Source: Smithellaceae bacterium (GTDB lineage: Bacteria; Desulfobacterota; Syntrophia; Syntrophales; Smithellaceae). From it: a DNA stretch of 53,263 nucleotides. The stretch is taken from positions 1 to 53,263 of the forward strand of contig JAQUVQ010000014.1 of NCBI GenBank assembly GCA_028693285.1. The letters are read 5' to 3'. This document shows positions 41,528-50,182 of this stretch, one piece after another. Below the pieces are notes generated by a model. That model saw nothing but the letters and a program-made list of their open reading frames with translations, ran no database searches and was not told the DNA's origin. Every line of letters starts with the position of its first letter. Position 1 is the first letter of the stretch. Position numbers and translations under genes: made by a program.

Positions 41528-42460
41528 TTGAAACGTACGCCTACAACAGATGCAGCAATGGTTGTGGAAATCGCCGGCCTCAAATTGAAAAATCCGGTCA
41601 TGACGGCCTCCGGCACCTTCGGCTGCGGAGAAGAGTATGCCGGTTATGTGGATTTGAACCGGCTGGGCGGCATCGTCGTGAAAGGTTTGTCGCTGAAACC
41701 CCGCCTGGGCAATCCTCCGCCCCGCATCATGGAAACCGCCGGCGGGATGCTCAACGCCGTGGGACTGCAGAATATCGGCGTGGATGCGTTCATCGAGGAA
41801 AAGCTTCCCTTTTTGCGAACGTATGACGTGGCCGTCATCGCCAACATCTACGGCGAGAGCTGCGCGGAGTATGCGCAGGTTGCCCGAAAACTCAGCGCCG
41901 CGCCGGGTGTTCACGCGCTGGAAGTCAATGTTTCCTGCCCCAATGTCAAAAAAGGCGGCCTGAGCTTCGGCGCAGACCCGAAAGCGGCGGCGGAAGTGAC
42001 AAAGCGCGTCAAGGCCGAAACGCATCTGCCCGTGATCGTGAAACTCACCCCCAACGTTACGGATATTACGGTTATTGCGAGGGCTGTGGAAGAAGCGGGC
42101 GCGGATGCCGTCTCCCTTATCAACACACTGACCGGCATGTCCATTGATCTTAAAACCAGAACCCCTCATTTGAAAAACATTACCGGAGGCTTGTCGGGCC
42201 CGGCCATCAAGCCCGTGGCGCTTCGCATGGTCTGGCAGGCGGCGCAAAAGGTGACGATTCCGGTCATCGGCATGGGCGGCATCATGACGGCCGAAGACGC
42301 TCTGGAATTTATGGTGGCCGGGGCAAAAGCCGTGCAGGTCGGCACAGCCAATTTCATCAATCCCCTCGCCACAAGTGAAATCGTGCAAGGGATGAGGCAA
42401 TATGTCAAACATCACAAACTGAAAAACATTACGGAAATCGTCGGAACGTTGAAAGTTTAA
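41528..42460 (+). CDS. pyrD: Dihydroorotate dehydrogenase (type 1B) catalytic subunit
   Basis: The protein has 310 residues from a TTG preceded by GGGGG; an ATG at 41558 (MVVEIAGLKLKNPVMTASG) is an alternative that also fits the family N-terminus. Catalytic Cys is in LEVNVSCPNVKKGG, with FMN-site motifs VKLTPNVTDIT, SLINTLTGMSID and GMGGIMTAEDALEFMVAGA. It oxidises dihydroorotate to orotate with FMN, working with PyrK in an NAD-linked complex suited to anaerobes. Confidence 0.93.
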   Translation: MKRTPTTDAAMVVEIAGLKLKNPVMTASGTFGCGEEYAGYVDLNRLGGIVVKGLSLKPRLGNPPPRIMETAGGMLNAVGLQNIGVDAFIEEKLPFLRTYDVAVIANIYGESCAEYAQVARKLSAAPGVHALEVNVSCPNVKKGGLSFGADPKAAAEVTKRVKAETHLPVIVKLTPNVTDITVIARAVEEAGADAVSLINTLTGMSIDLKTRTPHLKNITGGLSGPAIKPVALRMVWQAAQKVTIPVIGMGGIMTAEDALEFMVAGAKAVQVGTANFINPLATSEIVQGMRQYVKHHKLKNITEIVGTLKV

Positions 42461-42585
42461 TTTGCCGCGACAACCTGGGGCATGTGGAGCAGCCAATGCG
42501 GTTTGAAAACACCGTTGATTGCAGGGCGGGTCTATAGTAATCTTCAGGTTATCGGATTCGCTAAACATCGACTTCATAGGCGAAT

Positions 42586-42656
42586 GTAGGGCGGGTCTTC
42601 AGACCCGCCGAGCCATTGCGCCGTTCTCATTTGGCGCGCCTGAAGGCACGCCCTAC
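42586..42656. repeat. 71-bp MITE-like element with 24-bp imperfect inverted ends
   Basis: The left end GTAGGGCGGGTCTTCAG plus seven bases (42586-42609) and the right end (42633-42656) are inverted copies that match at about 20 of 24 positions, with GTAGGGCG/CGCCCTAC at the tips. A degraded relative (GCAGGGCGGGTCT) occurs just upstream near 42523. There is no coding capacity. Related palindromes are, as far as I recall, dispersed in many environmental genomes. Confidence 0.6.
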
Positions 42657-42701
42657 GTTTAGTGGGGCGCCGTCAAAACCAGGGGAAAATGGAAATAGGC
42701 A

Positions 42702-43388
42702 ATGCGCAGGGGAACTGAAGAAATCCTGTCTGGTGTTTATCTGATCGGCGGGCCGAATGTAACGCAGGCGGACGATGCGGCCGTTTATCTGATCGATTTT
42801 AAAGGCGAGCTGGTGTTGATCGACGCGGGGGCGGGCGGAAGTGCTTCGCAGCTCGTCCGCAATATTGAAATGCTGGGGCTGAATCCTGCGCTGGTCTCTC
42901 ATGTGATTCTGACGCACTGCCACATCGATCACATCGGCGCTGCGCCATTCTTCCGCGAAAAATACAAAGCGAAAATCGTCATTCACGAGATGGATGCAAA
43001 AGCGCTGGAAACGGGCGATTCCGTCCGAACCGCGGCCAACTGGTACGGCACGACATTTCCGCCGACGAAGATCGACCGGAAATTAACCGGCGCACGGGAG
43101 ACGTTGAAATTCGACAATGATGAACTGCACTGTCTGCACACCCCCGGACATACGCCCGGTTCCATTGCCGTCTATCTGGACCGGTCGGGCCAACGGGTCT
43201 TATTCGGTCAGGATATTCACGGTCCGTTCCATAAAGCCTTTGGTTCGAATATTGAGGCCTGGAAGAAATCCATGCAAACCCTGCTTGCCCTTGAAGCCGA
43301 CATCCTGTGCGAAGGCCATTTCGGTATTTTTCGGCCTAAAAATAAAGCAAGAGCCTATATCGAAAGATATCTTGAAGAGTACGAGTAA
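42702..43388 (+). CDS. Metallo-beta-lactamase fold hydrolase
   Basis: The protein has 228 residues. Metal-binding motifs are ILTHCHIDHIGAAPFF (residues about 69-84), HTPGHTPGSIAVY near residue 146, FGQDIHG near 168 and EGHFG near 203, so the two-metal site looks complete. It is cytoplasmic and single-domain; substrate is unknown (glyoxalase II-like or lactonase-like are both possible). It is only distantly similar to the hydrolase at 5614. A GGGGAAAATGG stretch lies upstream of the ATG. The DUF4197 gene follows after 47 bases. Confidence 0.85.
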   Translation: MRRGTEEILSGVYLIGGPNVTQADDAAVYLIDFKGELVLIDAGAGGSASQLVRNIEMLGLNPALVSHVILTHCHIDHIGAAPFFREKYKAKIVIHEMDAKALETGDSVRTAANWYGTTFPPTKIDRKLTGARETLKFDNDELHCLHTPGHTPGSIAVYLDRSGQRVLFGQDIHGPFHKAFGSNIEAWKKSMQTLLALEADILCEGHFGIFRPKNKARAYIERYLEEYE

Positions 43389-43435
43389 GTACTGTGCGAT
43401 TGACGCTTTGGCGAAATTCAAAGGTGGGTGAGAAA

Positions 43436-44170
43436 ATGAGAAAGACACTGTTTGTTTTCTTCATGCTGTTTTGGGCTGCAGGCATTACCGGTGCGGCACA
43501 AGCTGGAATATTTGACGATATTCTGAAAAAGCTTCCGGCGGCCAAGAGCGCCGCACCTTCAGCCGGTCTGGATCAGAAAACGACGATTTCCGGGTTAAAG
43601 GAAGCTCTGGTCATCAGCTCAAAGAATGCCGTCAAAGCCGTGTCAAAAAAAGACGGCTATTTCGGCAATCAAGTGGTGAAAATACTACTTCCCGATAATA
43701 TTCAGAAAGCTGCCGATGTGGTTGCCAAACTGGGCTATCAGAAACAGGTTGATCATTTGATTCTCAGCATGAATCGCGCAGCGGAGGCGGCTGCCCCTAA
43801 GGCCATTCCTCTTTTTGCGGATGCCATCAAGTCCATGTCCATCGATGATGCAAGAAAGATTCTTCAGGGGGGTGATGCGGCCGCCACCGAGTATTTCAAA
43901 GAAAAGACGTCGGCAAAACTCTATGAGGAGTTCAAGCCTGTGGTCGTGGCAAATATGAACAAAGTCGGGGTGGCGAAAGCCTACAAGAATATGACGGCTC
44001 CCTATGAAGCGCTTCCCCTTGTATCCAGCAAGTCAATCGATCTTGATCGCTATGTGACCAGCAAAGCCCTGGACGGCCTGTTTCTGATCATCGCAGAAGA
44101 AGAGAAGAAGATACGCACCGATCCCGCGGCGAGAGTGACGGATCTTCTCAAGACTGTTTTCGGCAAATGA
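43436..44170 (+). CDS. DUF4197 family secreted protein
   Basis: The protein has 244 residues with a signal peptide (MRKTLFVFFMLFWAAGITGA, then AQA-G). The mature part is helical: ISGLKEALVISSKNAVKAVS, GYFGNQVVKILLPDNIQKAA, LILSMNRAAEAAAPKAIPLF and KALDGLFLIIAEEEKKIRTD are the usual family landmarks. The function of DUF4197 proteins is unknown; they are exported to the periplasm. GGTGGGTGAG precedes the ATG. Length is as expected. Confidence 0.85.
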   Translation: MRKTLFVFFMLFWAAGITGAAQAGIFDDILKKLPAAKSAAPSAGLDQKTTISGLKEALVISSKNAVKAVSKKDGYFGNQVVKILLPDNIQKAADVVAKLGYQKQVDHLILSMNRAAEAAAPKAIPLFADAIKSMSIDDARKILQGGDAAATEYFKEKTSAKLYEEFKPVVVANMNKVGVAKAYKNMTAPYEALPLVSSKSIDLDRYVTSKALDGLFLIIAEEEKKIRTDPAARVTDLLKTVFGK

Positions 44171-44355
44171 GGGACAGCACCCGTTTATTGACGGCGCCCC
44201 AAAAGGAGCGAAGAATGGAGAGCCACTTTGCAAGGCTGTCATGGATCCGTCAATTTCCGTGATGAGTTCCCTTTAACGGATATATCCTGAACAGCATCGC
44301 CGACAAGAATCAAAAGGATCCTTTCCGGTTCATCGAAGGTTGCTTTTGACGCTTC

Positions 44356-45165
44356 CTAATTTCCTTTTTCTCTTAAAACCAAAGAAGGCACGTAGCTCGC
44401 CAGGCGACGCGGAAATACTCTGGTCAAAACAGATGCGGCAAACCAGTTTTGAATGCCGGGAATGTAGATGGGTTTCCCCTTTTTGAAAGCCTTTACTCCC
44501 TTGCGGGCGATATTCTCCGGGGAACTGAGGCCGCTGATAGAATACCACCAGAGTTTTTTTGGAAATCCTTTCCCGCGAAGCATCGGCGTATCCGTATAGG
44601 AGGGATTAAGGGTGCAGATTTTGATGCCGGAAGATTTTATCTCCTGGCCTACCGCCTCACTCAGGCTCTGCACAAATGCCTTGGTGGCGCCGTAAACGGC
44701 ATGGTGCGGTGTGGGTTGAAAGGCCGAGGCGGAAACGACGTTAAGGATTCTGCCGGATTTTTTCTCTATCAGCCCGGGTAAAAATAACCGCATCAGTTTA
44801 AGGTAGGCAATGGCGTTTACCGTGATGACCTCAAGCTGTCCATCCAGGGGTAGATTTGCAAAATCTCCGTAGAGCATGATTCCGGCGTTGTTGACCAGAA
44901 TGTCAATAGTCTTGCCGGTTTGTTCAACCTGTCTATAAAGCAGTTCCGGTCCCGAAGCCAGGGAGAGGTCAACGGGGAATTTTTTTGTTTTGATATGATA
45001 TTGATGTTCCAGATAGTCGGCCCAACGACAAAGCTGATCCTCTTCACGGGGATGGGAACCGAGAAAGAGATTGGATCCTTCACGGGCAAAACACTCTGCA
45101 AGAGCCTTTCCAATGCCGGAGGCGGCACCGGTAATCAGGACGTTTTTACCTTTGAGTATCAGCAT
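44356..45165 (-). CDS. Short-chain dehydrogenase/reductase
   Basis: The protein has 269 residues from the ATG with GAAAGAGG upstream (an ATG 15 bases earlier lacks one). The NAD(P)-binding motif is TGAASGIGKALAE (about residues 13-25), NNAG is at about 92, catalytic Ser in VVSASAF and Tyr/Lys in YGATK near residue 158. It belongs to the classical SDR family; the C-terminal tail with hydrophobic and basic residues resembles membrane-associated members acting on lipids or steroids. It lies downstream of the thiolase in the same direction, but a hairpin at 45236-45271 separates them, so it may be partly uncoupled. It could supply the 3-hydroxyacyl dehydrogenase step otherwise missing from the cluster. 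Confidence 0.85.
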   Translation of the reverse strand: MLILKGKNVLITGAASGIGKALAECFAREGSNLFLGSHPREEDQLCRWADYLEHQYHIKTKKFPVDLSLASGPELLYRQVEQTGKTIDILVNNAGIMLYGDFANLPLDGQLEVITVNAIAYLKLMRLFLPGLIEKKSGRILNVVSASAFQPTPHHAVYGATKAFVQSLSEAVGQEIKSSGIKICTLNPSYTDTPMLRGKGFPKKLWWYSISGLSSPENIARKGVKAFKKGKPIYIPGIQNWFAASVLTRVFPRRLASYVPSLVLREKGN

Positions 45166-45235
45166 TTTGCCTCTTTCCATTAGCCGAATCGTAAGCCCCT
45201 TTTTTCTCATCGACTGGCGACTCGTCGTGCAAGGG

Positions 45236-45271
45236 GAGCAGGCGGGTTTAGAGGGATAACCCCGCCTGCTC
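45236..45271 (-). terminator. Hairpin between thiolase and SDR genes
   Basis: GAGCAGGCGGG (45236-45246) and CCCGCCTGCTC (45261-45271) form a perfect 11-bp stem with a 14-base loop, 35 bases after the thiolase stop. No T tract follows on the minus strand, so it may attenuate rather than end transcription. Confidence 0.55.
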
Positions 45272-45305
45272 ATGGGAAAACAGCGTATGCAACCTTGTCG
45301 GGGGC

Positions 45306-46550
45306 TTACATTTTTTCCAGGATGTGAATGCACATGGCCGCTTCTTCAACGCCGATGTTGCCGCCGCCGTTTTCCGCCAGACCAATCTTTGCCCCTTCAA
45401 CCTGCCTCTTCCCTGCCTCGCCGCGGAGCTGCATAACAAGCTCATGGATCTGGGAGAGTCCCGAGGCGCCAATGGGATGCCCTTTGCATTCGAGCCCTCC
45501 GCTGGTGTTGATGGGTTTTTTGCCGCCCAGCGTTGTCGCTCCCGATTCGGCGAAAGGTCCTCCCTCGCCCATGGGACAGAAACCCATGGACTCCGTTTGA
45601 TGCAGTTCGCCCCAGGATGTGGCATCGTGGAGTTCTGCCAGATCGATATCCTCGGGTCCCACTCCAGCCATATGGTATGCCTGCTTTGCCAGACGCTCGC
45701 CGATGTCCGGAGCGTTCAAATCGCGATCGGCGCCGGTGCCCAGGACGGAAGCCCGGATTTGCACGGGCCGGGCAGACGTCATTTTTTTCAGGAATTTTTC
45801 GGAACAAATGATCGTGGCAGCGGACCCGTCCCCGACCGGTGCACACATGGCGCGCGTCAGGGGATAGGCCACCATCTTGTCGGCCAGAACCTCTTCCGCC
45901 GTCATGACTTGCTGATACTGAGAAAGGGGATTGAGGGATCCGTGCAAGTGGTTTTTCGCGCAAATCACGGCAAGCTGCTGCTGTGTTGAGTTGAAGCGAC
46001 TCATATGCCAGCGAGCCCCCATGGCGTATGCATCCATGAAGATGCTCCTTCCTTCCCCGGGCGCCGATTGACCGGCAGGGATTTTCACGGTGAAGGTTTT
46101 GCTGATTTCCATCAGATTTTGGATATGCTGCTCGAAATTGCCCACGTCCATGCAGGTTCCGTAAGCGCTCAGTGAAAGCATTTTGTTCGGGTTGGTGATT
46201 TTTTCCGAACCGATTGCCATAGCCACGTCATACATCCCTGAACGGATTCCCGTGTACGCAAGGTGCAGCGCGGTAGAACCTCCGGCACAGGCGTTTTCAA
46301 CATTGACGACCGGCACCTTGCCAACACCCATGCGCCGCATGACAACCTCACCCCGGATGGAATGCTGATTGTCGAACATTCCCCAGAAAGTGTTAGAGAA
46401 GAAGACGGCATCGAGGTCTTCCCTCGCAAGCCCTGCATCCTTAAGCGCCAAGTCCGTGGCCTCATGGGCCATAGAAATTACGGTTTTGTCGGGATATTTG
46501 TTGAACCGGATCATCCCCACACCGATGATATAGACATTACCCATTTGCAT
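45306..46550 (-). CDS. Thiolase family protein (SCP2/SCP-x type)
   Basis: The protein has 414 residues, starting MQMGNVYIIGVGMIRF with AAGGAGGAAT upstream. The nucleophilic Cys is in VVNVENACAGGSTAL (about residue 90), with a catalytic His in LAELHDATSWGE and a second in GGLECKGHPIGASG. The HDATS motif places it in the SCP-x/archaeal-type thiolase group rather than classical acetyl-CoA acetyltransferases. It would cleave or form a 3-ketoacyl-CoA. It overlaps the acyl-CoA dehydrogenase gene by 14 bases, showing co-translation. Confidence 0.88.
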   Translation of the reverse strand: MQMGNVYIIGVGMIRFNKYPDKTVISMAHEATDLALKDAGLAREDLDAVFFSNTFWGMFDNQHSIRGEVVMRRMGVGKVPVVNVENACAGGSTALHLAYTGIRSGMYDVAMAIGSEKITNPNKMLSLSAYGTCMDVGNFEQHIQNLMEISKTFTVKIPAGQSAPGEGRSIFMDAYAMGARWHMSRFNSTQQQLAVICAKNHLHGSLNPLSQYQQVMTAEEVLADKMVAYPLTRAMCAPVGDGSAATIICSEKFLKKMTSARPVQIRASVLGTGADRDLNAPDIGERLAKQAYHMAGVGPEDIDLAELHDATSWGELHQTESMGFCPMGEGGPFAESGATTLGGKKPINTSGGLECKGHPIGASGLSQIHELVMQLRGEAGKRQVEGAKIGLAENGGGNIGVEEAAMCIHILEKM

Positions 46551-47781
46551 ATTCCTCCTTGAGCAGCGCAGTACCGATTCCGATTGCCAGAGAATCGTTG
46601 GAGCCATCTTCGATCATTGAGGCCCTTGCATCGCGAAAGAGTTTTTCGATGGGATATTCCTTGCTGACGCCGTTGCCGCCGAATAACTGCACGGCGTCGC
46701 TTGCTACCTCAAAAGCGGCATTCGTACAGAAAACCTTTGCGGCGACCGAGTAGGGAACAGCAGGCGGGGTGGTGTTCATATTGTAAATCATCGCCGCTCT
46801 GGATAATTGTCTGGCCGCCTGAACCTTCGAAAACATGTCGAAGATTTTCTTTTGCACCCATTGGTGATTGGAGATGGTTTTACCGCCCTGTACCCTTTCT
46901 TTGCAGTACTGCACGGCCAAATCGTAGGCGGCCTGGGCGACGCCGGTAAAAAAGGCGCCCATGCAGGCATTGGCTGTTGCCAGCGTGATGTCCGTCATCA
47001 TCTCGTAGCTTTCGGGGTCTATAATCATGTCTTCGCCGGGGCAGATGGCGTCGTCGAAGAATATCTCTCCCTGAGGAAGTTCTCTCTGCCCCATTTTGTC
47101 CAAAGGCTTTCCTCTGGTAACCCCCGGCTGTGTCAGGTCTATGAGGCAAATGCCGCCTCCGCTCATGCCCTGGGCGCTGTCTATGTTGACGAAGAGGGCG
47201 GCATTGCTCGCAATGGGACCATTGGAGACCCAGGCCGCTTTCTGACCGTTGATGATCCAGTCCCCGTTTTTCTTTTTGGCTTTGACCTGCTGGGTGATCT
47301 TGGGATCATGAAAGAAAGGCGTGCCCGGCATGAGAATATCGGAACCGTGTTCCGGTTCAGTGATCGACCAGCAGCTCATGATGCTGGCGTCTTCGCATTC
47401 GACAAAGGGGATAATGAATTTATTTACCAGATGATCATCAGGCACCATGCAGGCGTAAAAGGCCGAAAAAATGCTGACGCCCAAAGATACGGTGAAGCCG
47501 GCGCTTCCATAGGCCAGTTCTTCAAAAAAGATATGCACGGACAGGGGATCCAGGCCCATGCCGCCGTACGCATCGGAAATCAGGGCGGTATGGTATTTAT
47601 TCTTGTACATTTGCCGCATGCACTTCCAATAGAGAGAATCCTTCGCGATCACTTCCTCCGGCGACAGCTTGTCAAGCTCAATGGACGCCGGCCGCAGCAC
47701 TTCCATGGAAAACTTGTGTACGGATTCTTTCAGGGCAATATGCTCGTCTGTTAAGTCCAGGTTTAAATCTCTATAAGCCAT
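46537..47781 (-). CDS. Acyl-CoA dehydrogenase
   Basis: The protein has 414 residues. FAD and substrate motifs are SCWSITEPEHGSD, NGQKAAWVSNGPIASNAALF, GMGQRELPQGEIFFDDA-like context, and VQLFGGNGVSKEYPIEKLFR. The C-terminal RDARASMIEDGSND holds a Glu where the catalytic base of the common family sits, though followed by Asp-Gly instead of Gly-Thr. It introduces the alpha-beta double bond in an acyl-CoA and passes electrons to an electron-transfer flavoprotein, not encoded here. It is sandwiched between acyl-CoA ligase and thiolase genes. Confidence 0.9.
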   Translation of the reverse strand: MAYRDLNLDLTDEHIALKESVHKFSMEVLRPASIELDKLSPEEVIAKDSLYWKCMRQMYKNKYHTALISDAYGGMGLDPLSVHIFFEELAYGSAGFTVSLGVSIFSAFYACMVPDDHLVNKFIIPFVECEDASIMSCWSITEPEHGSDILMPGTPFFHDPKITQQVKAKKKNGDWIINGQKAAWVSNGPIASNAALFVNIDSAQGMSGGGICLIDLTQPGVTRGKPLDKMGQRELPQGEIFFDDAICPGEDMIIDPESYEMMTDITLATANACMGAFFTGVAQAAYDLAVQYCKERVQGGKTISNHQWVQKKIFDMFSKVQAARQLSRAAMIYNMNTTPPAVPYSVAAKVFCTNAAFEVASDAVQLFGGNGVSKEYPIEKLFRDARASMIEDGSNDSLAIGIGTALLKEEYANG

Positions 47782-47855
47782 GGTTTTCTCCTTTAATGAT
47801 CATAAAGCTTCATGGGGTTCATTGCGTCCGCAATTTCGTTGGCATGATAATGCGG

Positions 47856-49469
47856 CTATTTGAAATCTTCGTATTTGTAGATGTCGCCTTCCTTTTTCTC
47901 GAACATCTCCCTCAATACCCTCGTCAGCGCCTTTTCGGTGATCGTCTTCGGTATCTCTTTCACCACGTGCAGGTACGACGGGATGAAATTGCCCTGCAGC
48001 TCGTTTTTGCATTTCTGATAGACGGAAGCAGGATCGATGACGCTGTCTTCAAAAGGAGCAATGGCCGCCACCAGATCGCTTTCGCCCGGGGAGCCGGAAG
48101 CGGCCGGGATGCCGTAAACGCAGGCTTCGCTCACATCCGGGTGCCGTCCAATGATGGACTCCACGAAATCGGGCTGGATGAAATCGCCAAAGCGTCGCAG
48201 CTCCGTACCCTTCCTGAAGTCGAAGAAGTACCATCCGTTTTCGTCCTTGTGGACCATATCGCCCGATCTCAGCCATCCTCCCTTGGTCTTGTCCTGTGAC
48301 TCCTCCGGCAGTCCCAGGTAATCCACTTTCGTATCGCCCCGGATCATACGGGAAATGAGTTCACCGGTCTTTCCTGCCGGAACCGGGTTGTCATGATCGT
48401 CGACGACCTTGAATTCCATTACGCCGGGGACCGGCTTGCCGAACGATCCGACAGGACCCTGGCCTGTGGGTTTGTAGGCAAACCCCCCCTCCACTGCGCC
48501 GTACCACTCGAGAATCTGGACGTTGAAGCGCTTTTCAAAGCCTTCCCAAATGGCCATGGGCGTTCCGGCACTGATAACAACCTTGACGGGATTGTCTCCG
48601 TCATCGTGTTTTTCCGGCTCGTTATAGATGCCCGCCGCCATCCCTCCCAGGAGAGAGAAGGACGTGCATCCATACTTGCGGCAGATGTCCCAGATTCTGC
48701 TTTTGGTGAATCTCGGGCTGAAAACGGCCTTGACCCCCAGACTGAGGGCGGGAAAAAGAGTTACGGCCTGGGCGTTCCCATGGGTGAGCGAAAGACCATT
48801 ATAGAGGATGTCGTCGGATTTGTATTTCCAGACGATACTGTTCAGGATGTTAAACAGCCCCGTGCGATTGTTCCTGATCATGACCCCCTTGGGATCTCCG
48901 GTTGTTCCGGAAGTGTAAATAATCTGCATGGGATGACGCACATCCATGATCTGCTGCTCCACCGGTTTCCAGGTGTCCTTTTCCATCACCTCGTTCAAGG
49001 CATGATGCTTTGCGGAAACGGCTGCATTCTGCCCCGGCTGATAGGCGACGGTGATGAACCGCAGGGTCGGCACATCGGTGATGACCGCCTCCAGGTCTTC
49101 CAGACATTCACCGGAAACAATGACCGCCCGGGCCTTGCAGTTGTTAAGGAGGAACTTAAGCCGCTGTCGCTTGTTGCGGGGATCCACGGGAACGGCAATG
49201 GCGCCCAGAGTGATCCCCGCCATCATTCCGCAGACGAACTCCGGATGATTTCTCATGTAGATGGCGAACGTATCGCCTTTGCCGATTCCTTTGTCCATAA
49301 AAAGCCGGGCTATTTTATTGGAACGCTCATGAAGGATGCGATAGGTGAGGATGTCTTCACCGTGTTCGCCGTTTTCAAAAATGTAGATCTCCTTGTCCGG
49401 CATTTCATCCGCCCGAATTTCGATCAAATGGGAAGCGATAACCTGATTAAGATGTGCTTTTGATGCCAT
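47856..49469 (-). CDS. AMP-forming acyl-CoA synthetase (CaiC-like)
   Basis: The protein has 537 residues. The ATP-binding P-loop IIYTSGTTGDPKGVMIR is near residue 185, followed by EWYGAVEGGFAYKP, GWLRSGDMVHKDENGWYFF and the C-terminal PKTITEKALTRVL with the expected catalytic Lys. The closest named group by motif is crotonobetaine/carnitine and related carboxylate-CoA ligases; substrate is not determined. It would activate the acid that feeds the acyl-CoA dehydrogenase and thiolase encoded downstream. It starts 16 bases after the second DUF2148 gene. Confidence 0.9.
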   Translation of the reverse strand: MASKAHLNQVIASHLIEIRADEMPDKEIYIFENGEHGEDILTYRILHERSNKIARLFMDKGIGKGDTFAIYMRNHPEFVCGMMAGITLGAIAVPVDPRNKRQRLKFLLNNCKARAVIVSGECLEDLEAVITDVPTLRFITVAYQPGQNAAVSAKHHALNEVMEKDTWKPVEQQIMDVRHPMQIIYTSGTTGDPKGVMIRNNRTGLFNILNSIVWKYKSDDILYNGLSLTHGNAQAVTLFPALSLGVKAVFSPRFTKSRIWDICRKYGCTSFSLLGGMAAGIYNEPEKHDDGDNPVKVVISAGTPMAIWEGFEKRFNVQILEWYGAVEGGFAYKPTGQGPVGSFGKPVPGVMEFKVVDDHDNPVPAGKTGELISRMIRGDTKVDYLGLPEESQDKTKGGWLRSGDMVHKDENGWYFFDFRKGTELRRFGDFIQPDFVESIIGRHPDVSEACVYGIPAASGSPGESDLVAAIAPFEDSVIDPASVYQKCKNELQGNFIPSYLHVVKEIPKTITEKALTRVLREMFEKKEGDIYKYEDFK

Positions 49470-49485
49470 GATTTATTTTCCCCTG

Positions 49486-50154
49486 CTAAATTTTGAATGT
49501 GCCTTCGTCTTCCACGGCGCCTATGAATCCCCTCGTGAAGGTGGGAAATTCTTTCTGGAAGGTTTCATCCCAGTGTTCTTTTGTCCAATACTTGTGCCGG
49601 TCAAAATAAGGATCGCTCTTCGCGGCGCTTACCGACACACTGACGATCAAATCCACATCCTCAATCATCTTCAGGGCGAAGGCGCCCATCCCCAGGGTGC
49701 TGAAGACGCGGCAGTGAAGTCCCAATTTCCAGGCCATGGAGGCCGCCGCGTTGGTCGCGATGTTGATATTGATGTTTTTAAACTGACAACTGGGGCCCCA
49801 TGCCGTCAGCGATTCCACTACTTCGGCCTTGTTCAGTTCCGCGCAGGTTTTATAACCGCAGGCGCCGCAGTTGTAGTTGAAATCAGATTTCCTTTTATCC
49901 CCCAGGAGAAGGAGTCCGCAGGGCTCCTTGATCAGCTCCATGACAAAACGACCGTCACGAGCGGCTAAAGGTGACATATCGGCCAGGGAATAACAAAACT
50001 CGCCGATGGAAGCGATCTCCTCCTTCCCCAGGGATACGATCTTTACCGTATTCTTGTTGTTAAACCTGAAGCTGTTGTGAGCGGCGACGGTCATCAATTC
50101 TATGGACCTGTCCAAGCCGCTTTGCACCAGATCATTCATGTCTCGAATTGCCAT
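49486..50154 (-). CDS. DUF2148 ferredoxin-domain protein (copy 2)
   Basis: The protein has 222 residues from the ATG with GGAGG upstream. The family signature is FNYNCGACGYKTCAELNKAE with a following WGPSCQFKNINI, giving a CxxCxxxxC...C set that should hold a [4Fe-4S] cluster. The C-terminal region (LGLHCRVFSTLGMGAFALKM) is typical of DUF2148 (COG4739). These proteins are of unknown role and frequent in anaerobes. It has an extended C-terminus (PYFDRHKYWTKEHWDETF). It is a paralogue of the gene 28 bases upstream and lies in an acyl-CoA operon, where an electron-transfer or assembly role can be imagined but is unproven. Confidence 0.83.
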   Translation of the reverse strand: MAIRDMNDLVQSGLDRSIELMTVAAHNSFRFNNKNTVKIVSLGKEEIASIGEFCYSLADMSPLAARDGRFVMELIKEPCGLLLLGDKRKSDFNYNCGACGYKTCAELNKAEVVESLTAWGPSCQFKNININIATNAAASMAWKLGLHCRVFSTLGMGAFALKMIEDVDLIVSVSVSAAKSDPYFDRHKYWTKEHWDETFQKEFPTFTRGFIGAVEDEGTFKI

Positions 50155-50182
50155 TTTTGCCTCCTGCCATTTGTTGATATCA

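Noticed and set aside
40967-42577. 536-codon minus-strand frame opposite pyrK and pyrD
   Set aside because: Shadow of two well-supported enzymes.
44171-44355. Small frame (MESHFARLSWIRQFP, ATG at 44215) with a good ribosome-binding site
   Set aside because: It has only 15 codons and no following gene on that strand. It may be a decayed gene remnant, but nothing recognisable remains.
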